From: Zanthoxylum bungeanum
Taxonomy: Eukaryota; Streptophyta; Magnoliopsida; Sapindales; Rutaceae
Reading direction: 5' to 3'
NCBI GenBank assembly: GCA_019454045.1
Contig: SKCR01023424.1
Coordinates: forward strand, 144,350-208,349
Length of the DNA stretch: 64,000 nt
Made by a program: the position numbers and the translations under genes. This document shows positions 46,057 to 57,011 of this stretch, one piece after another. The notes beneath the pieces were generated by a model, which was given only the letters and a program-made list of their open reading frames with translations, did not search any database and had not been told where the DNA came from. The first letter of the stretch is position 1. Every line of letters begins with the position of its first letter.

Positions 46057-47222
46057 CTTGTATTGAATATATTGTGATTAATATGTTCTTTGTATGTAAA
46101 CTTGTCACATTTTTTAAGTCTCTTAAAAGCCATTATTCTTCTCATATTCAACCTAGTAAGATATGAATGATTCATTCAACGATCTATTAGGCTTCGAATG
46201 ATTCATTCAACGATCTATTAGGCTTCGTAGCTTAACAGGATATGAAGCATGCATCCCATTGAACTTTTTATAATTAGGCATTAATAACTCTTTTTAATCG
46301 ATGACATGGGATTTCTCAGTATTCAAAAAAAAAAAATTAATAAAACTCTTTTTAAAGTCAAATATTAGTTGCGAATCCTTTATTTTTTAGAGTTAAGATA
46401 TTTTGCATGTAAACTCTCAATTGGTTGTAGTTATATTGATTTAATAATACTACCCAAAAATAAAATTGATAAAATTCAAATGACAAGCTGCATTAACAGC
46501 TTGATTTTGACTCTTTTTATTTTCTCTCAAGAATTAAAGATAAAAATACATAAAATTTCAAATGTGTAGATTTTGCATCTTGGTGGATTCGTGACCCTTA
46601 AAATTTCTAACATGGCAGGTTTGGAAGGAAATCTGAGGCCGTGACAAGGGTTTAAAAAATATTTCTCTCGCATGTAATTAAATATAGATATATTTAATCA
46701 AATGTTAGTTATAATTGGTATTTTTAGAATCGGATATGTGATCGAATTAGTGATCCAAAAAATTTAATTCGTCAGTGGTTCGACTGGTTGAAACATTCCA
46801 AAAAAATCGGTAGAACCGACCTACATCATATATAATTTTACTAATTAAAAATTATAAAAAAAAAATTTAAATTTAAATTTATTGAATTGGTTAATAACCG
46901 AATTAATCATAACCGACCGAAATATAATGGTTAATTGATTAATGGTTATGTGTCATAAATTGGTTAAATCAGTAACAATTTTATTTAACCGAAAATTTCG
47001 GTTATGGTTAAAAAATCAAGGATTAACCGACCGATGCACACCCCTATGTTTGTTTACGAAGATCTATCAACTCCCTAATCAAAAAATACCATGGAAAAAT
47101 GAACATGATTGAATTCCAACTTTATTTTACTGATTAAATCATCAAAGTAAAAGCCATGCAAATATTAATTAAAAGAAGTAATTAAATATCCCATAAACCA
47201 ATAAGCTAGTAAAATTTTGAAT
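46057..47222. other. Intergenic DNA, probable Helitron body and MITE relic
   Basis: No Rep or helicase coding is seen. A direct repeat of about 33 bp (GATTCATTCAACGATCTATT) occurs at 46169 and 46200. At 46900-47046 words such as AACCGACCG and the end GATGCACACCCCTA look like the right end of a hAT-type MITE, but no left end was found. Confidence 0.4.
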
Positions 47223-47414
47223 TTACCTCTACATGAAGCTTATGGTTTTGAACTTCGAGAGCCTCATTATCAGCCTTGACAGCTTCAAATTGTCTCTTGT
47301 GAAGATCATAGTCCTTCTGAAGTTGCTTGGTCTTCCATCTGGCTCTCATTTTTTTGGAACCAAATAGCAATTTGTCTTTATTGCAACCCAAGAGTCCTGA
47401 CAAGCTGAATTAAA
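47223..47414 (-). pseudogene. HD-Zip class I exon fragment
   Basis: On the minus strand the exon begins after an acceptor-like TTTAATTCAG and encodes the end of a homeodomain and the start of the leucine zipper (RARWKTKQLQKDYDLHKRQF, EAVKADNEALEVQNHKLHVE). It then reaches a GT donor. The upstream helix-3 part (RQIAIWFQ) contains an in-frame TAA and a one-base shift before RARWK. This is the HD-Zip I type of ATHB13/20/23, unrelated in class to the gene at 1708. No other exons were found nearby. Confidence 0.8.
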
Positions 47415-49131
47415 ATTATGTAGAAAATTAAAATATTTTTGAATAATCCATCAACCCCCTCACAAAAACAATCATACAAAAAATATTATTAAAGCTTAAT
47501 CAATATCATCTTTCAGCATTCCAAATTAACATAAGTAATAAAAAAAACACATTTTTTAACAATCAAGTTGACAAAAGAAACATATAGAACTAACAAAATT
47601 ACATGTATGAGATGGACCTTGATCCATTTGATCTACCAAGCTCTCATTCAGATAAAATAAAACAACCAGATCTTCTTTTAAGAAATACTTTTTGATGAGA
47701 TCCAGAATGAGATCAGTTTGTTGGGCAAGTTAATTTGAAGTTGTGGCTGATTGCATAGATCACATAACTTTTTTTTTTTTGTGGGTTTTATTTTTAAACA
47801 CCTTATTTCTTCTCTCAACTTAAGAAACGGAACCCCGAAATAGAACTAAACAAAATATCACTTGAGATATTCTGTGTTGTGATTTGTTTATTGAAGGTTA
47901 ATAAAAACTGAATTGAATGAATTGAGTTTCGCACAAAAAAAAAATGAATTCATTGAATTCGAAAAGACAATAATTGAAGATTAATAAAAATTGAATTGAG
48001 AAAAGTATAAAAAACTAAATTTATTGAATTTAGAAAGATATAAAACACATATTTATCAAGCAATTTTAAAAAGCCACCAAAATTAAATTTGTTTCCTCAA
48101 ATTAAGGAGAGCTTCCAATTTTTTTTTGAGGACGCATGAGATAGTAGTATTTTTTTTTTTCAGCTTTTATATATTATATTGATTTTGGTCAAGTTGAAGT
48201 AGTTATGAAATTTAGTGCTCGTTTGGTATGACTTTCAATAGAGATAATATAATCTTTTTAATCCCTAAAAAGCACTTTTCAAATTTTATTTTTGGAAATT
48301 AAAAAAATTATTTTACCTCCAATAATAAAAGTTCAAAATTTGGACTATTGGAATTAGATGTTGAAAAGCCATTTAAAATAATTAAATTATCAATAATACC
48401 CTTATTTCACAACATTAATTCATTCATTTCCTATCATAATTTTAAAAAAACTTGTCCATTAATATAATTTTTAATAAAGACAATCAAAAACTTATTTTTT
48501 TAAAAAAAAATTCTACTTCTAAAACTTGAAAAAATTTGTTAAAAAAGGTAATATCACACAAATTCTTTTTAGGTTAATAGGCATAGCCATAGCCATTAGC
48601 CACCCATCTGAAACTCCAATCAGATCAATTCACTATATACTTGGGGGACAGCCAAGAGACTTTGATTGACATGGATCGGTTGATTGGAATGTATTGCCGG
48701 CCTAGGCATTTTGTGGGCCTTAATTTACAGTCTGGATTTTAGCTGGATCTTCATAATTATTAAGTCCATTAATTTAAGTTTATATGCCTATCAGTATGGC
48801 TAATCACATTTGAATGTGATTACTGATTAGTGATTTTATGAACCATTTAACTTGTAAAACATATCATGTCTGTATCCTTTAAAGGGCATCAATGTAAAAA
48901 ATTTATTATCATTTCACTATTTTAGAAATTAAAAAATAACAATTTAATATATTAAGTATTGCAGTTTAATATTTTACTACTATTTTTTTACAAATTTTAT
49001 ATAGTTTAGTACAAGAAGAATATGGAAATAACAAATAGGTATAAGAGGTATTGGGGTGTAACATTTTATTATTATAGTAAAACGTAAGATTTTATAAAGA
49101 TGACGCGTTTGTTTACTTATTTGTATGTAAT
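47415..49131. other. Intergenic DNA
   Basis: AT-rich and non-coding. At 48220-48560 phrases such as GTGCTCGTTTGGTATGACT are typical of plant MITEs, but paired ends were not established. Confidence 0.4.
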
Positions 49132-49144
49132 ATGATATTAACTC

Positions 49145-49318
49145 GTCCCAATGGGTGTGGCTTGGTGGTGTAAGGTCCAGGATCTCACCTTAAGGTATGG
49201 GTTCGAATCCAGATGGTGCACTTCTTGTAAGTGCCTGGGACAGCCGGTGGTTTTACCTGCGCCGCGGCCCAGAATGAGTGGTTTGGTGACCGGATTTCCA
49301 TTGTTTCAAAAAAAAAAA
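49145..49318 (+). mobile_element. tRNA-derived SINE with 13-bp TSD
   Basis: The A-box-like TGGCTTGGTGG (about 49158-49168) and a perfect B box GGTTCGAATCC lie about 30 bp apart, followed by a GC-rich body and a 12-base A-tail. Perfect 13-bp target duplications ATGATATTAACTC flank it (49132-49144 and 49319-49331). This is the best-preserved member of the SINE family in the window and probably the youngest. Confidence 0.92.
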
Positions 49319-49331
49319 ATGATATTAACTC

Positions 49332-50304
49332 ACTTTACTTAGCATGCAAATATCTTATATGATATTGGACCAACATATCAACCAATCTCATTAATTTACA
49401 TATAATATCATCAAGAAATCAACTATAAAAGGTGAATTCATGGAAAGATTTATTAAGGGGTTTAACACATTAAATACATACAAAAAGGTTTCTTGAATAA
49501 TTCAATCCATAGAATCTTGAACCAAAGAGACTTCATTAAATATTGAAACATTATCAACAAATTAATCTTTTCATTTAATAAATATTTCACCTTTCAAACT
49601 CAGTAAAATTATTAAAAGGATCGCCATATGCAGAGTCTGTAGATAGTTTCAAGAAAAAAACTCTCAGTATGAGTTTCAGAACAAGCCCACCTTCGTAATT
49701 GGCTGCAAGTGCCTTCAGTCACGTGTTCTTATAGGCAGTGGCTTTCTCACCCCTTAACCTCGTTGACGTCCACATAATATAATACTATAATTTATATGAT
49801 ATTTAAAATTAAAAATATATTGTTAATTAACCTGACTGTTATATAGTTTAGATGATGCATGTAGTCGGATAATAAATTCCAAAATGAGCTGGATTTGGCT
49901 CAAGATAACTATAATATCATTGACTTTTATCTTGTTAATAATTGAGATTAAAGAGAATAACCTATAAAAGTCGTATATGCATTGAAATTTTGGCGAACAA
50001 GTGAGATATGAAGTGGACACGTGACTGATTGAAAACTAATCAATTTTTTTTTAATGATTTGATGGTAAATGACTTAAAAGTAAATTGTTAAGTTTTAGAT
50101 TCAAGTTCAGGAAGTGTATTGCTTATAAGAATTTGAGACAGTCGAGAATTTTACTTTATCCACTTAAATGTGTATCGAATAGTTTAATGGCGAAATTCCC
50201 AAACGTTTTTAAAAAAAAACAATTAAATATGCTGTTGGCTTTATGATCATTTAGCTTTAAAGATGCTTAAAGTCTTGAAATTAATGAGGGTGGTATTCTT
50301 ATTT
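49332..50304. other. Intergenic DNA with a worn SINE at about 50050-50210
   Basis: At 50050-50210 a degenerate copy of the SINE (GGTAAATGA..., AGATTCAAGTTC in place of the B box, GAGACAGTCGAGAATTTTAC) ends near an A-run. Elsewhere nothing is recognised. Confidence 0.45.
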
Positions 50305-50334
50305 ACGTAGATGTAGATGTAGATGTAGATGTAG

Positions 50335-50381
<47 letters not shown>

Positions 50382-50388
50382 GACGTAT
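50305..50388. repeat. Hexanucleotide microsatellite (TGTAGA)n(TGTATA)n
   Basis: About five TGTAGA units pass into about seven TGTATA units and back to TGTAGA. On the minus strand it reads as Tyr-Ile repeats, which is a by-product. Confidence 0.95.
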
Positions 50389-51124
50389 GGAGTTTGAAGA
50401 TGTAGGGCCATTTTATTGGTGGTGACAAGACAGGGCAAGAATCAAGCTGAATAAACGACAAAGAAATCACTTTTTAGCTTTTGGCATGATTGAAATTTTG
50501 AATGAAGATTCGTCCTTTTGACCAATCATTAGATGCCACGTGGGTTTCCAAATTTCTAACACGAAACTGGACCATGTCATCTTGAATTTCAGTTCCTCTC
50601 AGCTTAGCCCTCGAGAGTCGAGTCCAGGAGCGGGACCAAATTTCTTAACTTCCAGATGTTGAAATTTGGCAGCACAATAATGGCGTAACTCAGCCCAATG
50701 ATTTGTTATTTAGTGCACCTGGCAGGATTTGATTGGCACTTTTTAATAATGTACATATCACATCCTCAGCTTTTTCAATATAAATTTAAACAGATTTTAA
50801 TCTATTAATTTAAACGTAATTAATAGTAGATGAACTTATATCATTTTATTTATTTTTTGAAATGTTGGAAAATCCGTTTTCAAAATTGGAGAAGCAGGTA
50901 AAATCTCCGATTGTCGTAAATTATTATGAGAAAATGCATTCTCTGAACTCAATAACTAGAAACCAAATCCTAATCCTATTTCATTCTGCTTTTAACATTC
51001 AAATGCTTAAAATATAGTAAATTTGGTGCAAGTTAGATCCTGTAGCTTCAGTTTAGATATAGAATCTCTAATTTTATTGCTCATAGATAAATAAAGTTAG
51101 CTTGTAATGGCCTCTTTTTTAAAA

Positions 51125-51132
<8 letters not shown>
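50389..51132. other. Intergenic DNA with a partial minus-strand SINE at about 50873-50965
   Basis: At 50873-50965 the plus strand shows TTGGAAAATCCG, GCAGGTAAAATCTCCGA and GAGAAAATGCATTC, the reverse of the SINE 3' half. The tRNA-like part is missing or too worn. Nothing else is recognised. Confidence 0.45.

Positions 51133-51178
<46 letters not shown>
51133..51178. repeat. (TA)n microsatellite
   Basis: About 46 bases of alternating AT after an A-run. Confidence 0.95.
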
Positions 51179-51180
<2 letters not shown>

Positions 51181-51417
51181 ATAATTTTTTAAAAAAAAGT
51201 AGCTCATTATACTTCGATTGTAGCGTTGGTTTATTTTATAAAATTTTGTAGTTAAAATTTTAACCCATATTTTTATTATTAAGATATTGCTTATTTTGGA
51301 AACGTATTTTCAGTAGTTTTTTTTATTTTTTTTTTATTTTTTTAAAGAAATACCTTGATTTGGCCTTATTTATGTATTTATTATGTTTCATTGCTAGTTG
51401 TATTTATGAATTGATTT

Positions 51418-51616
51418 TGTAAGGAACCTAGGACATCACCTATCTCCACATTGGTATGATATTGTCCACTTTGGGCCTAAGCCCTCATGGATTTGCTCTT
51501 GGGTTATACCCAAAAGGCCTCATACCAATGAAGATACATGTCCATCCTTATATACCAATGATCTTCCCCATATCTAACCAATGTGGGACTTTGAGACTTT
51601 GTTTGCACACCCAACA
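51418..51616 (-). repeat. LTR A, left copy (3' LTR of the TRIM)
   Basis: 199 bp. It differs from the right copy at three sites and no indels. On the minus strand it holds CCCACATTGG and a TATATAAGG TATA box. No coding capacity. Confidence 0.93.
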
Positions 51617-51807
51617 ATCCTCCCCTCGAACAAAGGACAACTGAGCCTCCCCTCAAACGATCATTCATCCGTCCACTCCATGAAGACCAGAGCACACCAC
51701 CTGTCTAACCGAGCACTCACGGATCACGATCGGGGCTCACCACCTTTGTTCGGTATTCCGAGGATTCATCTACATGGCTAACTCCGGGGCATGGCTCTGA
51801 TACCAAT
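51617..51807 (-). mobile_element. TRIM internal region (PPT to PBS)
   Basis: The PPT on the minus strand (GAGGGGAGGAT) touches LTR A at 51617-51627. At the other end TGGTATCAGAGC (51794-51805) is a Met PBS followed by AT. About 190 bp, non-coding; with two 199-bp LTRs the intact unit would be about 589 bp, which is TRIM size. Confidence 0.85.
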
Positions 51808-52244
51808 TGTTAAGTTTTTGTCGTAAATTCGTCAAATCAATCAATCAAGAATGCACGATTTTTACCGTGGTTCACCGAAAAAATTCCGACTACATCCACG
51901 TTGAACTCCGGAATATGGAGCTCGCTGCACTAATCAATTTCAAGATTACACACGGAACCTTGAATCCGTTTACAAATTGTAATTCCCCAAATCTCACAAA
52001 GAACCATAATCTCTAAAAGTGACAATCTCTCAAATTCCTAATTGAAGATTACACTAACTTGGACTTAGGGAATATGCTTAACACTTAGCCAATTATTAAG
52101 GGAATACAAATAATGAAAACTCTCTCTAATTCTCAACCTAAGTGCTCTTTATATAGGATGAGCAAATAAAGGTAATTGCGACAACGGCAAGGATTGTGCC
52201 ATGTGTCCCTCATCCAACGGATGACAAGGGCTTCACATTTTACA
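51808..52244 (-). repeat. LTR B, first copy
   Basis: 437 bp, TGTTAAG...TTTTACA on the plus strand. It differs from the second copy at five sites, no indels. A TATATAGG TATA-like box lies near 52154. Confidence 0.93.
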
Positions 52245-52248
52245 ATAT
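52245..52248. other. LTR-LTR circle junction (ATAT)
   Basis: The four bases between the two LTR B copies equal the two bases that separate LTR B from its PPT (AT at 52686-52687) plus the two that separate a PBS from LTR B (AT at 51806-51807). This is what end joining of an unprocessed linear cDNA gives. Confidence 0.75.
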
Positions 52249-52685
52249 TGTTAAGTTTTTGTCGTAAATTCGTCAAATCAATCAATCAAGAATGCACGAT
52301 TTTTACCGTGGTTCACCGGAAAAATTCCGACTACATCCACATTGAACTCCGGAATATGGAGCTCGCTGCACTAATCAATTTCAAGATTACACACGGAACC
52401 TTGAATCCGTTTACAAATTGTAATTCCCCAAATCTCACAAAGAACCCTAATCTCTAAAAGTGACAATCTCTCAAATTCCTAATTGAAGATTACACTAACT
52501 TGGACTTAGGGAATAGGCTTAACACTTAGCCAATTATTAAGGGAATACAAATAATGAAAACTCTCTCTAATTCTCAACCTAAGTGCTCTTTATATAGGAT
52601 GAGCAAATAAAGATAATTGCGACAACGGCAAGGATTGTGCCATGTGTCCCTCATCCAACGGATGACAAGGGCTTCACATTTTACA
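52249..52685 (-). repeat. LTR B, second copy
   Basis: 437 bp. It is followed by ATCTCCACCTTGAAGCCC, the plus-strand image of the PPT (AAGGTGGAGAT), so it is the 3' LTR of Copia B. Confidence 0.93.
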
Positions 52686-52803
52686 ATCTCCACCTTGAAG
52701 CCCAAAAACATTTCTCACTCCCAATCATACACAAAGACACACTAAGGCCAATATAGCACAGCAAACTCACCTACTCACATCATCGCTCATGTCGGCTGCA
52801 AGA

Positions 52804-53667
52804 TCAGCCAACCCCCACTTGCAACAGCTTCATGCAGTGGAAGAGTTTGGTAGCAGCCACAATCTTTGTCCCCATGTCCGATGGGTTATCTTCTGTTGGA
52901 ACCTTCTTAATCTCAATCTTACCGCTTGAGATAATTTCCCGCACAAAATGATACTCTGCTTCGGTAGTTGACTTTCTTGAGTCTCTATCACCTGCAAAAA
53001 CAGAATCAACATACCCTACCAAATCTAAAGCGTTAGATTTGTTAAAACATAAGCCATAATCAACAGCAGTATTCAAGTATCTTAACAACCATTGTAAAGC
53101 ACTCCAGTGTGCTCCACCTGGATTAGACATAAACCTACTCAATAAAGATACAGCATATGACAAGTCAGGTCTAGTACTAATCATGACATACATCACAGAA
53201 CCTATAGCATTTGCATAAGGTACATTCTCCATTTTAAACATCTCAGGTCTAGTACTAAGAGAAGACATCTCTTCTATAGCCGCTTCTCATTTAAGTTTAT
53301 GGGTAGGCTTTAATGTCTCTCTTAAGCTAGCAGGCTCAACCCCATTAATTTCATGACTTGCTATTAACGCACAGAAATACAAATCATTAGTTGAGTAATC
53401 ATACCTGGTAGGAGGCCTTACCTGCCTCTTACTTCTGTCTCTTGCTAGCTGGTAGTTGGCCAATATGTCTTGTGGTGTTTCATCATGCTGCACAGTTTGA
53501 TCCACTTGATCTACTGTGTCCTCTTCACTTTGTTCTTGTATCTCTGCTACTTCATTTCTGTTTTCCTCCTGGTTATTTCTCCTGGGCTGGGAATCCTCAA
53601 ATGTCTCCGAGCCTGACATGTCACCAACTTGACCAGTGGTCCTTGATGTCCCTGGCTCCACCTGCAT
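52804..53667 (-). pseudogene. Copia B 3' pol remnant: RT deleted, RNase H truncated
   Basis: 53667-53287 is the hydrophilic linker before RT, ending in an in-frame TGA where Trp is expected (LK*EAAIEEM). Then the sequence jumps directly to the region just before RNase H (NVPYANAIGSVMYVMISTRPDLSYAV). The whole RT with its YVDD motif is missing. Within RNase H, GYVDSVFAGDRDSRKSTT joins EAEY and then HFVREI, so two more blocks are lost, including the DSQSA and KHIDVRY segments. The joints fall at short repeated words (STT; the Y before HFVRE). The element cannot copy itself. Confidence 0.85.
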
Positions 53668-53834
53668 CTGAGCTCCACCTGCAAAATCAAAATCTGCTAG
53701 ATCCTTTTCTAAGGCACCTGCATTGTTGTTAGTAGATTACAAGGAAAACAAATTTCATTGAATATAACATCCCGACTAACTATAACTTTGACTCCAGGTG
53801 ACTCCCTTTCCCATAACCTATACCCTTTTGTCCC

Positions 53835-55862
53835 TTATTGGTATCCTAGGAAAACACACTTGATTGACCTCGGTTCAAGTTTACCTACGGACTGGTGAAC
53901 ATAGGCTTCACAGCCAAATACTCTAAGGTGTGCAAGCTTATGAGCTCTACCAGACCAGATTTCCTCTGGTGTCTTAAACTGAACTGAACTGTTAGGGCTA
54001 AGGTTAATCAAATGAGTAGCAGTATTGAGGGCTTCACCCCAAAAGGCCCTCGGAAGTTCGGAAGAGAATAAAAGACATCTGATCTTTTCTAATAAGGTTC
54101 TATTCATTCTTTCCGCAACTCCATTCTGTTGAGGGGTGTTTCTAACAGTCCTATGTCTTATGATACCCTCACTAGTACAGTATTGGTCAAACTCAGTATT
54201 ACAAAATTCTAAGCCATTATCAGTTCTCAAGACTTTTACTTTGTTACTAGTTTGATTTTCTACCAATACTTTCCATTCTTTAAATCTAGTCAAAGTTTCA
54301 TCCTTTGATTTCAGTAAGAATGTCCATACCTTCCTACTGTAGTCATCAACAATAGAGAGGAAATATTTCTTACCCCCATGTGTATGGACCTTTGCTGGTC
54401 CCCACAAATCACAATGTAGATACTCCATACTCGCCTTTGACAAGTGAATTCCAGTTGGGAAGCTCTGTCTGTGCTGTTTGCCCAACACACAGATCTCACA
54501 AAACTCAAGTGGCTTCAACTGGTCCTTTCCAAATTGTCCCTGCTTGCTGAGTACTTGCATTCCTTTCTGGCCTATATGGCCAAGTCTCAAGTGCCATATA
54601 TTAGTCATATCAACATTAGAAGTTAAAGCAGAAATGGGTTTATCCGAGAATACATGTTGGCCATTTAGAACATACAATCCATTTCTCTTAATACCAGTTA
54701 GGATAAGTTTATTACCATTAGATATGTGCATGTTTCCTTTATGTGTTTTATATGTGAAACCTAATTCATCTAGTGTTCCTAGTGATATCAGGTTCCGTTT
54801 CAAGTCAGGTACATATCTAACGTCAGTAAGAATCCTAACTTTACCATCATGAAGTTTAAGAGTTATGTCCCCAACCCCATGTATCCTACAGGTATTGTCA
54901 TTACCCATATACACAGTCCCTTGGTCAGAATTTCTAAAGTTGACAAACCAGTCCCTATACGGACTCATGTGGAAGGAACACCCTGAGTCCAGAATCCATT
55001 CTCTGCTAATGTGATCCCTACACACAGTCAATGCCTCAGATAGGCACATCGACTCCTTTTCGGCAGCCACAGTGGCGCTGCCTTCATTTTCCTGTTCCCT
55101 CAGGAACTTATAACAATTCTTTTTAAGGTGTCCCATCTTTCCACAATGAAAACACTTCTTGTCACTATCTTTATTCTTATCATGTTTGTTCTTTTTCTTG
55201 CCTTTAGGTTCTTGGTTACTAGTCTGATGATTATTAGGACCATTGTATTTCTTTTCATTTTTTCCTTTCACGAATAAGTTCGCTCCTCCTCTCCTACTGG
55301 TTCTAAGTTCTAGCTCTCTAGCCCTTATACCAGATATCACCAAGTCTAGCCTAGGTACAACTCCTGTGTACTGTAGAGAATTATTAACGACACTATATTC
55401 ATCAGGTAATGCATTTAAAAGTATCATAGCTTCGCTAGAGTCTCCTAGGGCTTGGTCAGTTCCTTTAAGGATTTGAGTCATTTTCGTGAATTCATCCAAA
55501 TTATCATCAATCGACTTACTAGTATCCATCTTGTAATTAAACAAATTTCCTTTTAAGAACACTAAATTTGGTGCAGAAATAACAGAGTATAAAGATTCGA
55601 GTTTACCCCAGAGTTGAATGGCAGTTTCCATTCCGTCAACCTTTCTGATGACCGAGTCTCCCAAGTGGAGGAAGATTAGGTTGTAAGCCTCTTCCAGGAT
55701 TTCCTCCTTCGCTTCCTTTTCCATCTTTGGCCACTTTTCTGGATCCGGTTCCAGTGCCAAAGCCACATTGTGGTGAGAAAGCATGACTTTCATTTTTTTC
55801 TTCCAAGTAGTGAAATCCCCTTTCCCGTCAAAGATGTCGATGTCGAGTCTCATGGTCGACAT
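53835..55862 (-). CDS. gag-pol: Copia B Gag-protease-integrase polyprotein (675 codons, truncated by a stop)
   Basis: One long open frame from ATG 55862. The Gag N-terminus (IFDGKGDFTTWKKKMKVML) and Gag core come first, then the CCHC knuckle CFHCGKMGHLKKNC (about residues 237-250). Protease follows (WILDSGCSFHMSP, about 290), then integrase zinc region (IWHLRLGHIG, CEICVLGK), integrase core (IVDDYSRKVW; LRTDNGLEF; GVAERMNRTL) and the C-terminal IN motif FGCEAYVH...KCVFLGYQ. A TAA after GYQ stops it just before GTKGYRLW. Tork-like lineage by its protease and integrase style. Gag, protease and most of integrase could still be made; RT is deleted downstream. Confidence 0.9.
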   Translation of the reverse strand: MSTMRLDIDIFDGKGDFTTWKKKMKVMLSHHNVALALEPDPEKWPKMEKEAKEEILEEAYNLIFLHLGDSVIRKVDGMETAIQLWGKLESLYSVISAPNLVFLKGNLFNYKMDTSKSIDDNLDEFTKMTQILKGTDQALGDSSEAMILLNALPDEYSVVNNSLQYTGVVPRLDLVISGIRARELELRTSRRGGANLFVKGKNEKKYNGPNNHQTSNQEPKGKKKNKHDKNKDSDKKCFHCGKMGHLKKNCYKFLREQENEGSATVAAEKESMCLSEALTVCRDHISREWILDSGCSFHMSPYRDWFVNFRNSDQGTVYMGNDNTCRIHGVGDITLKLHDGKVRILTDVRYVPDLKRNLISLGTLDELGFTYKTHKGNMHISNGNKLILTGIKRNGLYVLNGQHVFSDKPISALTSNVDMTNIWHLRLGHIGQKGMQVLSKQGQFGKDQLKPLEFCEICVLGKQHRQSFPTGIHLSKASMEYLHCDLWGPAKVHTHGGKKYFLSIVDDYSRKVWTFLLKSKDETLTRFKEWKVLVENQTSNKVKVLRTDNGLEFCNTEFDQYCTSEGIIRHRTVRNTPQQNGVAERMNRTLLEKIRCLLFSSELPRAFWGEALNTATHLINLSPNSSVQFKTPEEIWSGRAHKLAHLRVFGCEAYVHQSVGKLEPRSIKCVFLGYQ

Positions 55863-56997
55863 TTCTATTTTCTTTTACAGTAATCACCCGATGAAAATTC
55901 CGCAATCACTCTCGGCAATTACTCCTCAATTTAGCCCAAGCAGAATTCGGCAAAACACAACCAATCTGTCTAAGCACAATTCTGCAATTCACACACAATC
56001 TGCCTAAAACACAGTCGGCAAAACCCACTCAACTGCCCAATCTAACCCAAACACAATTGGCAGATTCTCACCCAATAAAAGAACCCTTCAACACCCAAAC
56101 TGCCCACACACGACAGCAGCCTAATCACCCAATCGACTAAGCCTCCAACTTCCAAGTCAATTCGGCAATTACACACCCAAACCGAATTTATCAGATTTGC
56201 AACAGAGCCCTAATCACTCAATTTCACCGACCCTTAAACAGTCAGTAATTGATTTGGCAACACAGAATCTTAAACACCCAAACAGTACTCGGCAACCCAA
56301 TAATTGTTTGCTCTGTTCAGAACTGCTCCAAGATTATGAATTTGGCAAACCCTCAATCTGCCTCACAGATCTTGCTCGTCTTGTGTTGATTCGGTTCTTG
56401 GCTGTTGTCTTCAATCTTTAACCGGCAATCCTCAGGCTCCTCTGTTCGACTTTGTGGCAGTGACCTTTCAATTGATGAACTCGGTTCTTGTTTTGCTTTT
56501 GCCAAATAAAGAACATGAATCTTGTTCTTTTGATCGCCTGTTGCTTAGTGCAATATTCAATCTAGTTGATCAGTCTCTGATCCTTTCTTTGCCGAAATCA
56601 CGAAGGATGAGTCTTTGGGCTTTTCTTTGATCTCAGTGATTCGGCTTCTCTGTTATTTTACCAGAATCTGCGATGGATTTTCGCCGTTGTCTTCAATCTT
56701 CAATTTGGCCGATCTTTGATGGCTCCTCTGTACTCTTGAGTCTTCCTCTTCACCGAATTTAGTTGGTGGCCAAACAAGAATTAGGGATTTCCCTTTTGCC
56801 GCCTAATGCAAAGGTTGAGTCTTGGGCTGATCTTGGTTCAACCTCTCGGCCCACTCAATAAATTTTTGCTCGGCTCCTCAATTTACAGATTAGATTTCTG
56901 GTCCTCTGCTTCACCGAATGAAGAAGATGAATCTTGGGCCTTTTTCTTCAATCAACAGATCAATACACTCGGCCCACTGAATCCGTTTCCAATAAAA
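55863..56997 (-). other. Long untranslated leader of Copia B
   Basis: About 1.1 kb between PBS and gag ATG. It is rich in TCGGC, CCCAA and CTCGGC words and lacks a sustained reading frame. The role is probably packaging or translation control; nothing specific is visible. Confidence 0.6.
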
Positions 56998-57009
56998 GCT
57001 CTGATACCA
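56998..57009 (-). other. PBS (initiator tRNA-Met) at the Copia B / LTR A joint
   Basis: On the minus strand TGGTATCAGAGC lies two bases (AT) inside LTR A. It belongs to the Copia B interior but abuts an LTR of the other family. Confidence 0.9.
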
Positions 57010-57011
57010 AT

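Noticed and set aside
49151..49342. A true tRNA gene at the B-box-bearing SINE
   Set aside because: A and B boxes are present, but the cloverleaf is not complete and the unit has an A-tail and TSDs, so it is a SINE.
51418..51616. Cassandra-type TRIM with 5S rRNA sequence in the LTR
   Set aside because: LTR A has TRIM size but I see no 5S rRNA internal-control-region similarity in it.
51808..52685. Simple tandem duplication of a host sequence of 440 bp
   Set aside because: Units begin TG and end CA, carry a TATA box, lie beside a PPT, and are joined by bases that match retroviral-type cDNA ends; LTRs explain them better.
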